Assembly (NCBI GenBank): GCA_018340805.1
Contig: JACMZG010001911.1
Location: forward strand, 51,064,124-51,128,123
Length of the DNA: 64,000 nt
Origin: Microvelia longipes
Lineage: Eukaryota; Arthropoda; Insecta; Hemiptera; Veliidae
Direction of reading: 5' to 3'
Shown here in pieces: positions 1-11,360 of the stretch (positions are counted from its first letter, which is position 1; the number at the start of each line of letters is the position of its first letter). The notes under the pieces were generated by a model. The model ran no database searches, was not told the DNA's origin, and saw nothing but the letters and a program-made list of their open reading frames with translations. Position numbers and translations under genes: made by a program.

Positions 1-25
1 TTTGATTAATTATAGTATTACTTAT

Positions 26-373
26 TCATTGTGTTGGGGTTGACTGAGATTTTATAAATATGTTTACAACAAATATAACACCCCTAAATAGCTCTTTATG
101 CTTAGTTTTATAATGATTCCCCAAAATTCGATTAGAATTTCGTAGAAATGCTGATTCTACGAAATAAAAACAATACTCCTTATCGTAATTTGCAAAGTCA
201 GCTAACAATTTAAATTTATGTTGTAAATCTAACTGGGAAAAAACTACGCCGTAATTAGTCCAGTTACTGGGACCGAGGCGACTAAAACCGCTCGCTGTCT
301 TTATTCGTCGTTCCATGTTGTACGGTAATTCAGCATTAATCGCTAGCATAGTGTGATATTGTACAATTTGCAC
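26..373 (-). CDS. Uncharacterised ORF inside satellite copy 1
   Basis: This minus-strand ORF has 115 codons if counted from a GTG; the first ATG lies eight codons in (MLAINAELPYNMERR). The segment is richer in C, G and CpG than its surroundings. I do not recognise the protein: no signal peptide, membrane segment or familiar motif is visible. The same reading recurs in the next satellite copy with identical residues over about 95 positions, but the DNA is also identical, so this is not evidence of protein-level selection. The C-terminal tails of the two copies differ because of a one-base indel in a C run. It may be a fragment of a mobile element, an exon, or chance. Confidence 0.25.
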   Translation of the reverse strand: MQIVQYHTMLAINAELPYNMERRIKTASGFSRLGPSNWTNYGVVFSQLDLQHKFKLLADFANYDKEYCFYFVESAFLRNSNRILGNHYKTKHKELFRGVIFVVNIFIKSQSTPTQ

Positions 374-858
374 TCATAATTTGCTATTTTAGCACAATAA
401 AATCTATAAAATATCTATAATAACGTTAGGTATAGTTCGGTATAACTTGAAAAACGTTTAGTATTATAATTCTTTAGTTACAATAGGTTCAATGTAAGTA
501 TTTAGTTGTCCACAGGTTCGTCCCTGTCGAATTATATTTACTGATCTTATCATTTATTTATATATGACTAGTCTTTTAGTGCGTTTTTTTATTTAGTTTT
601 ATCTTGATAATATTGAATCCTCATTATTATATCTCATAAATACATTATCGCGTATTTTTAGCCGCCAAATCTCTTGAATATCTACGTTTATTTACTTATC
701 AAAATCTTTAAGATTATAATAAGCCTCTCAAATTTCAAACACTTTTTTAATTAATTTTATTAATATTTTTTAATTATAGTGTTCATTTTGTTTTCAAATT
801 TGATTAATATAGTATTACTTATTCATTGTGTTGGGTTGACTGAGATTTTATAAATAGT

Positions 859-1167
859 TTACAACAAATATAACACCCTAAATAGCTCTTTATGCTTAGT
901 TTTATAATGATTCCCCAAAATTCGATTAGAATTTCGTAGAAATGCTGATTCTACGAAATAAAAACAATACTCCTTATCGTAATTTGCAAAGTCAGCTAAC
1001 AATTTAAATTTATGTTGTAAATCTAACTGGGAAAAAACTACGCCGTAATTAGTCCAGTTACTGGGACCGAGGCGACTAAAACCGCTCGCTGTCTTTATTC
1101 GTCGTTCCATGTTGTACGGTAATTCAGCATTAATCGCTAGCATAGTGTGATATTGTACAATTTGCAC
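859..1167 (-). CDS. Uncharacterised ORF inside satellite copy 2
   Basis: This is the second copy of the ORF in the 797-bp tandem repeat, 102 codons from a GTG. It matches the first copy through the residues KTKHKELFR and then ends early after a one-base deletion. Function is unknown, and no recognisable domain or splice context is visible. The third, partial satellite copy (1595-1728) keeps only the 3' tail of the ORF region. Reading-frame conservation cannot be judged because the repeats are too similar at the DNA level. Confidence 0.2.
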   Translation of the reverse strand: MQIVQYHTMLAINAELPYNMERRIKTASGFSRLGPSNWTNYGVVFSQLDLQHKFKLLADFANYDKEYCFYFVESAFLRNSNRILGNHYKTKHKELFRVLYLL

Positions 1168-1728
1168 TCATAATTTGCTATTTTAGCACAATAAAATCTA
1201 TAAAATATCTATAATAACGTTAGGTATAGTTCGGTATAACTTGAAAAACGTTTAGTATTATAATTCTTTAGTTACAATAGGTTCAATGTAAGTATTTAGT
1301 TGTCCACAGGTTCGTCCCTGTCGAATTATATTTACTGATCTTATCATTTATTTATATATGACTAGTCTTTTAGTGCGTTTTTTATTTAGTTTTATCTTGA
1401 TAATATTGAATCCTCATTATTATATCTATAAATACATTATCGCGTATTTTAGCCGCCAAATCTCCTTGAATATCTAGTTTATTTACTTTTATCCAATAAA
1501 TCTTTAAGATTATAATAAGCCTCTCAAATTTCAACACTTTTTTAATTAATGATTTATTAATATTTTTTAATTATAGTGTCATTTTGTTTTCAAATTTGAT
1601 TAATTATAGTATTACTTATTCATTGTGTTGGGGTTGACTGAGATTTTATAAATATGTTTACAACAAATATAACACCCTAAATAGCTCTTTATGCTAGTTT
1701 TATAATGATTCCCAAAATTCGATTAAAT

Positions 1729-1874
1729 ATATTTCTACTATAAAAGATCCCATTATTATATTTTTTTATTTTTATTATTTAAACTACCGTTTTTATCATT
1801 TACTTGTTGTTCCCTAACTCATTAACTGAGAAACTGCCTGTGTTGTTCGGTCTGTTGCTAAATTAATTTAAGCC
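1729..1874 (+). promoter_or_regulatory. Putative 5'UTR / upstream promoter region of mtd isoform A
   Basis: This is the non-repetitive stretch between the end of the satellite array and the ATG of exon 1A. It contains a mildly GC-richer segment near 1805-1860. An in-frame TAA lies two codons before the ATG (1869-1871), so the coding sequence cannot extend upstream in this frame. No convincing TATA box stands out from the AT-rich background, and the transcription start cannot be placed by eye. Its role as a 5' leader is inferred only from the exon that follows. Confidence 0.35.
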
Positions 1875-1974
1875 ATGGCTGTTAATTTATTACGGCATAA
1901 TAGTCTTATGAGTTTGCAAAGTGACTTTAAACATGTGTTTGTTCATAAAAAGAGACAACGCAGAAAAACTACAG
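1875..1974 (+). CDS. mtd: mtd/OXR1 alternative first coding exon 1A
   Basis: ATG at 1875 sits in a good initiation context (AAGCCATGG) with a stop two codons upstream. The exon encodes 33 residues plus one base of a split codon (begins MAVNLLRHNSLMSL, ends with a basic stretch HKKRQRRKTT) and ends at ACAG followed by the donor GTAAGC. The last base is phase 1 and combines with GA of exon 2 to give a glycine codon, so the frame continues into the exon that leads to the LysM domain. The basic N-terminal segment is isoform-specific; I see no signal peptide or membrane helix. The next coding exon lies about 47.7 kb downstream. Exon prediction rests on start context, donor site and phase only. Alternatively it could be the first exon of another transcript. 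Confidence 0.55.
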
Positions 1975-2383
1975 GTAAGCAATATTTTTGAATAAAAAAA
2001 ATAATCAAGTTCAGGGTATACCGTGGAACTTTTTCTTATTATATCGGATTCCCTGACTCGCTTCGCTCGTCCTCAGAATATTCAAGTCGTTAAATGTATA
2101 CTGAAACACGTCTCCAGATTCGCTTCGCTCGTCCTCAGATAATAATTGTAATTACATCCATTTAACTCCCTGCGGTAACCTATCCAGGCACTGCCTCGCT
2201 CGATGCTGCTTAACTTTTATGATCTTACAAAAACAATAGATATACTATACTTGTATTAAAAAGAAACTTAACGCACTTATATGTTACGTAAAGGTATATA
2301 CTTATACCGAATTTCAACTTTATCGGATTATTTGCCGATTTTTTACTATTTTAAATTTGATTGACTCAATTGATAAAAATTGA

Positions 2384-2577
2384 ACTAATGCTGATAATGA
2401 AATAAAACAACTCTCTTGTATAAATAAATACACTAGGAGCTACAATGATAAAATACACACACACAAACACAGACACATTTGTTAAACCCACTTAGAAGGC
2501 ATTAAAAACGCATGAAACGGATAATTCAGGTGACATCTCGGTTTCGGATTTTTTTTGCACGATCCTTTCCTACATAA
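2384..2577 (+). repeat. Dispersed repeat family D1, 3' half copy
   Basis: The series CAACTCTCTTGTATAAATA, CACTAGGAGCTACAATGATA, a CACACA tract with CAGACACA, then TTCAGGTGACATCTCGGTTTC and a TTTTTTGCA...CCTTTCCT end is shared with 4390-4797. This copy lacks the 5' half. It ends directly before the TA array at 2580. Coding capacity is absent. The family also appears at 7990-8185 and 42190-42330 (minus) and 63150-63355 (plus). Probably a nonautonomous mobile element; the class is not clear. Confidence 0.6.
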
Positions 2578-2579
2578 CC

Positions 2580-2614
2580 TATATATATATATAGTATATA
2601 GTATATAATATATA

Positions 2615-2663
<49 letters not shown>
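2580..2663. repeat. (TA)n microsatellite
   Basis: About 84 bases of alternating TA, broken by GTATA and TAATAT interruptions. It directly follows the D1 repeat copy. Confidence 0.9.
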
Positions 2664-2666
<3 letters not shown>

Positions 2667-3370
2667 GCATGCTTTTTCAATTTTTCTAAAATATTGAAAT
2701 ATGGCCCTTTTAGTAATAATATCTCTATGCCTTATTTTGTTTTTATACATTTGGTTATATTATCTTGTTGGGACTTGTTTTTTTTATGTTTAATTAAAAA
2801 AACTACCTTGTGTGAGACTTTTTTTATTTTTTAGCTCTATTTTACTGTACTTCTATTTTAAGTAACAATAAAAAGACTTGTTTATCTGGCTGAATAGATG
2901 CACAGTGCAACCTCACGTGTCGGCCATATAAATGCAAATTTATCGCGGTGACACGGCCAAAATTTATCTCTTTTTTTATCTCTAAACTTTGTTAAAAAAT
3001 TCTAAAACTATGTTTTATTATTAATGAAATCGAATGTATACCATTATATAAGTGCTCAGTATACATTGAATATATAAATAAAAAAAATTATTAGCTTTAT
3101 GGCTTTTAGACTGTTATAAATTGTAATATCAATTAAATTAATAAAGACTTCAGTCCTTTTTTAAAATTTATTGAAACTAAATTGATTAAGAGATTGACTA
3201 AATTGACGCCCAAGGATCCTGAGTTTCTTCAGTTCTTAAAAATGACAGAAATGAAAAAGGTTGAAAATTAATAAAATAATACTTGACTGGTTTCTATTTC
3301 ATTAAAAACTGACTCTTCGTTGCTACTCATAAATATTTTTTTACTCTTGTTGGCCAGCCTCTAATTACTA

Positions 3371-3454
3371 GATATATATAGTATATATAATATATATATA
3401 TATATATAATATATATATGATTATATCATATATAGTGGTATATGATATATATAC
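3371..3454. repeat. (TA)n microsatellite, imperfect
   Basis: Alternating TA with GTATATA and GATTATATCATATA interruptions. The right half is partly palindromic around ATATATAGTGGTATATGATATAT. Confidence 0.85.
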
Positions 3455-4389
3455 CTTAAAGTAGAGAATAAACAAGGTTTAAGTTTGCTTTGTTATAAAA
3501 GCAGGATTATGCTAAAAGAAAGAAATAATTAATTTAGTAAATGAAATGTAAAGCTATCGAAGCGCTCCTTAGTCTGCGGATAAAACTTTAAACAATCTTG
3601 TTACCTCTTTACAAGGGTCCAGACGGGGGTTGGCGAGTCTTCAATCATTTTTTCTCCCTAAATCACTTTTTTCCCTCACTTTTCTCGTTTTTATTTAGTT
3701 ATTTTAAGGGTTTTTTGTCGTTGGATTTTCTAGTTAAACTGACTCCTTTTTAACCTCTGTGTATTTTTTTCTGGTACGTTTATTTCCCTTTTTTAGAAAG
3801 ATTATCCAATGTATTAGGTTTTAACAGTTTAGGTGGTAGGAATAAGGTTTTAACAATTTGTACCTACATTTTAGAAATTGCTTTGAAACTACTTTTCGCG
3901 TAGTATTTAACATTAAAAGGAATAGAAGTACTTTATACTTGTTTAGTTTAAATGTGTAATGATTTTAGTCGTTCTAAATTATTTTAACTTAAGTGTTGTT
4001 ATTCTTGTTACACAGTTGTTGACAGAACAATTTTGCTGGATCACTGCATCGTGTTTTAAGCAAATTTACCTTGATTTGCGCTTATTATATTCGTCGTCTT
4101 TTCTAGTCAACAAATTAATTTTTTCAGCAAGAATATCGCTTTCAAGTGACTTTTAGTTTAGGACATTTTGTTAATTTATAATCTTCCCGCTGTATTTTTC
4201 TTTAAAGAAAAATACAGAAAGCCTTCGTTTCTTTAAAGGTAAGGTGGTGCCTTTTTGTGCCCCAGAATGTGCTCGAACTCTCTTTTACATAGACTTGAAT
4301 TTTTGTCCACATTCAAATCCTTAGCAAAATGTACTGAGAAATATTTTGTAAAACTTATTTATCACTCTTCATGAAAAATCTAACGCATT

Positions 4390-4797
4390 CTACAGAGGAC
4401 GCATTAAACTAATAGAGATAATGAGATGAAACTTTGCCAACATATTGGGTCTTATATACTAAAAGTATGTCAAATCTCAAACCAATCGACAAATTTTTCC
4501 AATTTTTATGAATTTCTCAAAATGTTTGCTGAGTCATAATTGCAAGTTAATGACATCATAAATATTATTTTCCGGATAGTGCAACTAGACCTGATTAGAT
4601 TTTATTCAAAGTTTCAACTCTCTTGCATAAATATACTAGGAGATACGATGATAACAGACTCACACACATACAGACAGACATCTTTGTGAAAACTTCATAG
4701 AGTTGCAGACCGATCTATGTCACATTAACTCTAAAACGTGTTAATTCAGGTGACATCCCGGTTTCGGAGTTTTTTATGCATTACCTTTTCCTGATAT
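4390..4797 (+). repeat. Dispersed repeat family D1, longest copy
   Basis: This is the most complete member in the window, about 400 bp. Ordered landmarks are GAGACGAAACTTTGCC-like text near 4425, GCTGAGTCA near 4529, TTAATGACATCATAAAT near 4548, CAACTCTCTTGCATAAATA near 4615, a CA/CAGACAGACA tract near 4663, and TTCAGGTGACATCCCGGTTTC near 4744. The same landmarks occur in the same order in the other copies, on both strands. No ORF is present. It looks like a nonautonomous transposable element or the 3' part of a larger one. Ends were judged by eye. Confidence 0.65.
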
Positions 4798-5447
4798 ACC
4801 CAACAAATAGTAAATAAGGATATCAGTAAGACCCACAAAGTGCGTATAGTGGTCGAGATTATTTTTTTTCTTCTAAGTTGGCAGTACGCTTTAAGAATAA
4901 TCATAAGTCTAAGTAAAATCTTTAAACTTAGTCAATACACGTAAAATAGTAAGCGCCCTTTAAACACAACAAATAAGTACATAATACCTCCTCCCTCCTC
5001 ATTACCTTCTTTTGTTCGAAATTCGTAATATAAGCTAATTGGATTGTTTATACTAAAATTAGGCAAAGAAAAAAAGCATTAATTAAACTTAAGTTAGGAA
5101 AAAAGGAGGCAAATGAAAGTATAAAAGCAAAATAGCAAATTTGAGAGAAAGTGCTAAATCGTGTTGGAAAATAGATTAGAAAAATGAAAAGGTAATTTTA
5201 AATCACGTAATTTCTTACTTAACCTGTTTAAATGTTTATCAGAATTCCGGATTATTTATATGATGTTTATTATTGTGGTGATTTATTTCTTGGCTTTTTT
5301 CTCTAACAAATTTGCAATACTCTTACAATTTTAATTTGATATCGAGATAATCTGTTTTAGGATTAAGGGAGCAAAGAAAGTGTCCCGTTTAATAGTTAGC
5401 TCCTTAATGCAAAGAAAGGGAAATATTTGAGGTGATAATGAAACTCA

Positions 5448-5467
5448 ATAATATATAATAGATATAT

Positions 5468-5499
<32 letters not shown>

Positions 5500-5533
5500 T
5501 ATATATATAAATAATTATATATATATATATATG
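5448..5533. repeat. (TA)n microsatellite
   Basis: Alternating TA of about 86 bases with TAATAT interruptions. It is followed by ATGTATGG and a short TG-rich run. Confidence 0.9.
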
Positions 5534-6855
5534 TATGGTTTGTATGTATGCTGTGTGTGTGGTTCACAATTCTTTTGGGCTTGGCTCTAAATATGTATTT
5601 TGAAAGCTTATTTGTAACCAATTAAACATTAAAACTAATTTGAATTAAACATAATAAATATTATTTATAACAACCAAGGCAAGAGTGCCTGAGAGTTCCA
5701 AGAGTGCCAAGGTAACCTCCCGTATAAATGCATTTTCGAATAAATAAATTGCAATAAGATTTAAATTGTTTTTTTGATAAACTTTTTATAAGAATAAGGC
5801 CGTATAATACAATCCTATGAATTTTATAGGAAACATATTTCCGGGGAAAAGGTTTTCATATAAATGTTGGAATTTATAAGGGTTTCGGGAGCAGAAAACA
5901 CTTCAGGGGTTTTAGAAACTCTGGTGTATAGAAAGCACCCTGCTTATGTTTTATAAGAATCTGTCATAGTGAGATATTACAATAAATATTTAACTCAGAT
6001 AACAGCTAAAGTAGAGTTTTACAGCCGGAAAGGTTCAAAATACTGTTGTCTTCACACCTTTATACATTTTTCATATTTTAGTTCTTCATTTCTCTTCCAT
6101 ACCTAAAATTTAGTTAAAATAAAGTATCTTCATTAACCTAAAGATGTTACTTGATACTTTCAGATTCCGGCTTGGCCTTCTTCTCCATTCCACCTACCTG
6201 AAAATTTTAAAATATTAAGTTGTTGTGGTATTTTTAAATTATAAGACATTTTTTATTAATCGATTCATTTATTATTTATTCAAATTTAGGACACACAAAT
6301 CCTTCATTTTAAGGTATTTGTAGGCACTAATGTTGCTTCAAAAAAATTTTTTCTAAGCTGGGGCCTCTAGAACCAAATAAAAAGCTTAGGAAGAATGACT
6401 GTGTCTCTTGTTGCTTAAATAACGCACTAAAATAAAAGGATGATTCGGAAGCATCCGGTTTATTTGTATAATATTTCATTTTAAAATATATAGTTACGTA
6501 ATGTTTAATTATCTTTAATGACACATATCCTAATAAGTAAGATGAAAGCTTATATGGATTCCTATGGATTTGTAATATTAGAGAAAAGTATTAAAAATCT
6601 AAATAAAGACTGTATTATTGGCATTCGCGTGACCACATGGATTATAAGTAGTGGATTAAAGTCATCAGGCATGTGTATAATTCGAACGATGACTTCATCA
6701 GTTTTAATTCAAGCTGAAATTTTGTTTTATTATTATTTTAACCGTTAGTCAATGTAGTTTTAATTTTATACTAATCCTTCTAAAAAAAAGAAACAGATTA
6801 GATTTAATATAGAGGCCTCGGCCCTCTCAGAAGGATCCTTTTGTTTTTGTTCTAT

Positions 6856-6892
6856 CAAAACAACAACCATCAGAAGGATGGTTGTTGTTTTG
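6856..6892. repeat. Perfect 16-bp hairpin
   Basis: CAAAACAACAACCATC at 6856-6871 is followed after a 5-base loop by its exact reverse complement, GATGGTTGTTGTTTTG, at 6877-6892. No coding context or poly(T) terminator function is evident. Likely a small hairpin repeat. Confidence 0.8.
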
Positions 6893-7098
6893 TATTACTT
6901 GTTTATTAGATGCAATAACAAATATAATTCATTTCCTAAATAAAATTCAGGTATTTTTCACTTCACAAATTTCAATAATGATTTTGATAGGTTAATGATG
7001 TCATAAATTTTCCACAAACAACAGGATTCGTAACCTCCTTACATCTCGCTCTATGCCGACTACCGTTTCGAGAAGATACGCAGGAATAGCAATTTTTA

Positions 7099-7154
7099 CA
7101 TACATACATACACACACACACTTATATTACATACACACACACACACATATATAT

Positions 7155-7205
<51 letters not shown>
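7099..7205. repeat. Compound (CA)n/(TA)n microsatellite
   Basis: A CATA/CACACA tract passes into alternating TA with two TATTATA interruptions. This produces a low-complexity reading of I, Y, H and T residues that is not a gene. Confidence 0.9.
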
Positions 7206-7209
<4 letters not shown>

Positions 7210-7989
7210 GATCAGATACCTCTCTGAAACATTTGCTAAAATTCGGGCCCGCCCGAATTTTGCCATTTTAATGAAAGCCATTTTAATAGCAAAATTGCCA
7301 GAGTATATTTGCTAAAATTATTTTGTAGTTTAACATCATAAGATTTCTAAAACATTTTATTTTTTCCTTCAAAATGTATGTTATAATTAATTAGATAACG
7401 TTATTTATAATGAGTATTTTGTGTCGTGTTTTAAAAACACAAATACATTTTCTTTTATTGCAAAGTTTTTCCTGTCTGGTAAAGATTGTAAAACATAGAG
7501 ATAAAAAGTTTTTTGTTAAAAAACTCACTAATAGATTTAGAAAACCTTGTCCCTTGCAATGACATCATCTACTAATCAATATAAATAATAAAAGGGGAAA
7601 AAGATGTTATTTTAGAGATAGAGAAAAATTGCAAACCCAGAGAAAAATTGATAAGGTTGTTTGAAATAGAGGACAGGTGACCGTAATTGTAACAGGGCGA
7701 CGACAGAACGATCGATTGTAATATTGAAGCATTCTTTTGAATTCATAACTGACATGTCAGTTGAAATGTGAACTATTGACATAACTATGTAATTTGTTTA
7801 AACAAGTGAATAGAAAAAGAGACAATGTTGCTATAATTGATATTGCTGAGTCAGCATATCACAATGTATTAGGGTTGTAATCAGTAGATTTTTACATTAA
7901 AGGAATTTTTGAATTCATAGCTTTTTTTTTACTTTTTATATTTATACTGTAGGTACAAAGGAAACGTGTTGTATTTGCAAGAAAATCTG

Positions 7990-8185
7990 AAAATGGGAGT
8001 TTAATTATCTATTTCAGGTTTTAAACCTCCTGAGTCTGTTTTTATCGCAGATCCCAGTGTTTTTATACTTGAGAATTGAAAGTTGGTGCAAACATCAATC
8101 TTTAGGTGTAGTAACACTTTCCGAAAATTAATTTTTTATGATGTCATTAACTGTTATAAATGACTCAGCAAATATGCACGAAACT
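7990..8185 (-). repeat. Dispersed repeat family D1, reverse copy
   Basis: Read on the minus strand, this contains GCTGAGTCATTTATAACAG, TTAATGACATCATAAA and a TTTTCGGAAAGTGTTACTA segment in the same order as the 4390-4797 copy (GCTGAGTCATAATTGCAAG, TTAATGACATCATAAAT, TTTTCCGGATAGTGCAACTA). It is truncated and diverged. Noncoding. Confidence 0.5.
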
Positions 8186-8335
8186 CGAAATAATGATTGG
8201 ATTAAATAATGGTGTTTACTGCCAATTTTGAAAGGGTCAACATAGTTTTATATAATCAACGGGTGATAAGCTGCTCATTTTGTTTAAAATACAAAACACC
8301 AGAAAAAATTTGGTAACTTGTAGAAATGCGATAAG

Positions 8336-8445
8336 TTAAGTTATAAAGCATAAACCGGAAATTCAAGCAAAAGATGGAATGTTGTTGAAAACAGAAGCGT
8401 GTATTTTAAAGAAAATTCGTCTGGCATGAAGACCTCCGTTCCAAA
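8336..8445 (-). repeat. Decayed fragment of foldback family F1
   Basis: The series GCATAAACCGGAA, CAAGCAAAAGATGG, GAAGCGTGTATTTTAAAG and AAATTCGTCTGGCATG resembles one arm of the foldback elements at 38222-38652 and 51600-52735 (AGCATGAACCGGAACCACGC...CGCATTCTAAATGAAG...GCCCGAC). Diverged single arm only. Confidence 0.4.
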
Positions 8446-9758
8446 ATTATTTATTGAAGTCACAATCAGGATATTAAGATGTGGAAATGTTGATTAAACG
8501 TTGAATTTAAAATTAATACTGTAACCGTCTAACCAAGAAGCTTAAAATCGAGTTACGATTCTATCGTCCTGAATAATACTTGACTTACAGCTATACTTTT
8601 TGCTTATTGGTACATTCTTAATTTATTACGACTTAATACTTACATTCATATGATGTAGATATTATTTATTTTATTAATTAGAATCAAACTCTGAATGTTT
8701 ATACAATGTACAGACGTTCGAATTCGCTTACTTGAGATTTGGGTGATACGCCATTTTTTAATTATTTCGTTGTAAATTTTTTATTAAATATCTATGTTAA
8801 TTAAACAGTTTGATGTGCAAAGATAAACACGACAGACGTATGATTTACAAGCTTGCCTCAGGCGTTTATGTCATGTTAAATATAAAATTTTAAATGTTAA
8901 ATTTGTTTGATACATTAATTTATAAATCAACAGCTTTTAAAAAGGTAAGGTGTTAATTATTAATTTCACGTTTGCATATTTAGGACTTCGACTTTTTCTT
9001 AAAGGAGTTATTAATTTTTTAACATTTTATTTTAAATAAACACAAATCAAATTAATAAATACATGAATATTAAGGAACGTTAAAGACAAAACAGAAACAT
9101 TTTTCATAAAAACAAGAATACCACCCAATCTATAGGTATGCTAAGAGATAACATTTACTACGTACACACAGCGTATTTAACAGGTAATCGTATTCCATAC
9201 GCATTTAATACGATACGGTTCTAGCACCGTATTTGTTTAGTCGGTCGAGTGTGATTACGTGATAACTGATCCCGACAAAACATCGCGTCTTTTATGGTGA
9301 AGGTTAATTTTTGGTTATAAGGAAGTTTAAAACAAAAAATATATTTAATTAAATTGTGATTTCTTTGCATAATAATAAAGTTACACTAAAAAAAATAATA
9401 TTCCAAAAGTTTGACGAGAAGGTTATCCGTTAAATACGATCGCCTCTGAAGGTACACACAGCGTATCGGGGGATCTATTTAGATTCCATTTCCCTAGTTC
9501 TAGCGTATGCAGTTGGATTCCCTCCGCATGGTTCATACAGCTAATTTTACGGTATTGAGATATCGTATTGTATACGATCTGTGGATTTAGAAGTGTGTGT
9601 GAAAGTACTAATTTTGTAATCTTAACCTGGGTTAAGATGACATTAATCTGGGGCTGCTTGTTTTTTATTTTGCAGTCGAAGACTGCAAAAAAATCAGAGC
9701 TATGAGCTGTGTCAGTTAAATTTTTATGTGATACTCTGATTTTCAATTTTCCTCATTC

Positions 9759-9786
9759 ACATAGGTGCAGTTAACTGCACCTATGT
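9759..9786. repeat. Perfect 28-bp palindrome
   Basis: ACATAGGTGCAGTT is followed immediately by its exact reverse complement. About 90 bases to the left is another short hairpin, TGCAGTCGAAGACTGCA. Both lie in a segment (9420-9790) that contains GTACACACAGCGTAT, also present near 9160, so this may be the remains of a mobile element. No function is assigned. Confidence 0.75.
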
Positions 9787-10763
9787 AGGACAAGAAACGT
9801 GTTTGCAATTAAAATCGAATACCGAAAATTCACCTAAATTACCCGTTTTAAGTGGTTGTAAGACCTCCTGAGTGAAATTTTACAACAAAACACATTACAA
9901 TAATTGATAACTTTAACATTAAAAGTGGTAACTTTGTTAAAATTGGTTAAAAAGGGTTACAAAAAGTTGTCAAAAAGAGTAACAAACTGAGGGGTTGTAT
10001 TAATTTAAGTTGCGGTAGACGTAAATTGGCTCTCCAATGTCTGGAGAAGTTCAAAACCAAGTGAAAAACGAAAAGGGATAATACTGTTATCCTTCATCAA
10101 GGAGGGAAGCAATTCCCCAAGTTTAGGAAATGGTAAAATCTCGGGGAATAAGATCTGGTAATAGTATAATTCCCAAGTGTCATCAAATTCTGAAATGTAC
10201 TGGACTATCTATCTTAAACACTCTTTCTTTTAAGAAATTTAGTTATACTTTCTTTTAACATTCTGTTGAGGAAGCTTAGCAACCCCTTTTTATTTAAACT
10301 TTTCTATTTCAATGGAAAAAGACATTTTCTTAACAAGGAATCTGAGATTAAAAAATATCCTTAAATGGAGGACGTAGAATGACATCCAAGTTTAATATTG
10401 GAACATGTCATCTCATCTTGTCAAGTTTTAACTCTTTCGTTACTTTATTTTTCTTTGTTTTGTTTTTTCCTTTTCCTTATTGTCAGTGCTATTAAGTTTT
10501 TTCTTTTGTTTGTCAGATTGTTTTATCTGAGTTAGGCATATCTTTTTCAGTTTTGAAAATGACATTTCTTACTTTGAACATTCCTTTTGAGATATTTATA
10601 TTTTAAATCTTGGTATTATTTTTCTGTTTACTGTTTTGAGCGATACGATAAAAATTCACCTTGATGCACTAGTAATCTTAACATTGTTACTAGCTCTGTC
10701 ATAATGCTTTGTTAACTAATGTTTGGGATTTTAAATAATTACACGCAGGCCAAGCCAAGATGT

Positions 10764-10998
10764 TAGAAATTTATGAGGTGATTCAATTCGATGTAAATAA
10801 ACCAAACGCATTCAAAGGTTATATCCTGACTTTTTTATGAATGACGTGTGACGTCATTGATTGAATTGGTGTAAGCGGTCAACATTGAAAATTTACTATT
10901 TATTTCTCCAATGACGTCAATTCCGGACTATAATCTAACATGTCAAAAATAATTAATTTCATTCATAAAAACTCCAATTGCATCACCTTACAAATTCT
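10764..10998. mobile_element. Small inverted-repeat element (MITE-like)
   Basis: The left arm (GAAATTTATGAGGTGATTCAATT near 10768) is matched by an inverted right arm (CCAATTGCATCACCTTACAAATTC near 10975). The ~235-bp interior includes two TGACGTCA octamers (10849 and 10912). No ORF. Diverged hairpin-type element; target duplication not resolved. Confidence 0.45.
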
Positions 10999-11191
10999 AT
11001 CAGCTCGGGGTCAAGCCACTCTTCTAACTATGAGAAAGAATAATTCATTGATCAAATAAATTGATGGAAAAGTAAGACAAAGTACGACTTTTTGATATGT
11101 CTTATATTATACGCTTATAAGGTTACTAAGAGCTGTTGATCTTTTTAAGGAAATGACGGTTCTAAGGTTGTTCGAATTATGGAAGTAGAAG

Positions 11192-11216
11192 TATATATAT
11201 ATATATATAATATATA

Positions 11217-11271
<55 letters not shown>

Positions 11272-11300
11272 TATATATATATATGTATAATGTATATATA
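11192..11300. repeat. (TA)n microsatellite
   Basis: About 105 bases of TA with TAATAT and TATTATA interruptions. It lies about 60 bases to the left of foldback element 11361-12405. Confidence 0.9.
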
Positions 11301-11360
11301 ATTACAAATGAAAAAGGAAAATACTAAAGTATAACATAACAATCTTTATAATAATATAAC

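Larger units (their letters stand above)
1..1728. repeat. ~797-bp tandem (satellite-like) repeat, 2.2 copies, open at left edge
   Basis: The block beginning TTTGATTAAT at base 1 recurs at about 799 and again at about 1595, giving a period of roughly 797 bp. The third copy stops matching near 1728, after the motif CCCAAAATTCGATTA. Copies are almost identical. The differences I can see are mainly single-base insertions or deletions, for example a GGGG versus GGG run and CACCCC versus CACCC. The array probably continues to the left of the window. Each complete copy carries a minus-strand ORF of about 100 codons, annotated separately. The array ends about 150 bases upstream of the exon 1A start codon, so it lies in or next to the mtd upstream promoter region. 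Recent tandem amplification explains the near identity; assembly duplication of a long-read edge is the alternative. Confidence 0.9.

Noticed and set aside
2482..2670. 62-codon minus-strand ORF made of I and Y residues
   Set aside because: It is a reading of the (TA)n array and the adjacent D1 repeat; the same type of ORF arises at 7053, 17363, 26582 and 50764.
4225..4245. Second recursive splice site candidate (CTTTCTTTAAAG/GTAAGG)
   Set aside because: Preceded by AAAG rather than CAG/TAG, no branch motif, and part of a short inverted repeat.
9423..9746. 107-codon minus-strand ORF
   Set aside because: Longest ORF in its neighbourhood, but it has no recognisable motif, spans two hairpins and lacks splice or start context.
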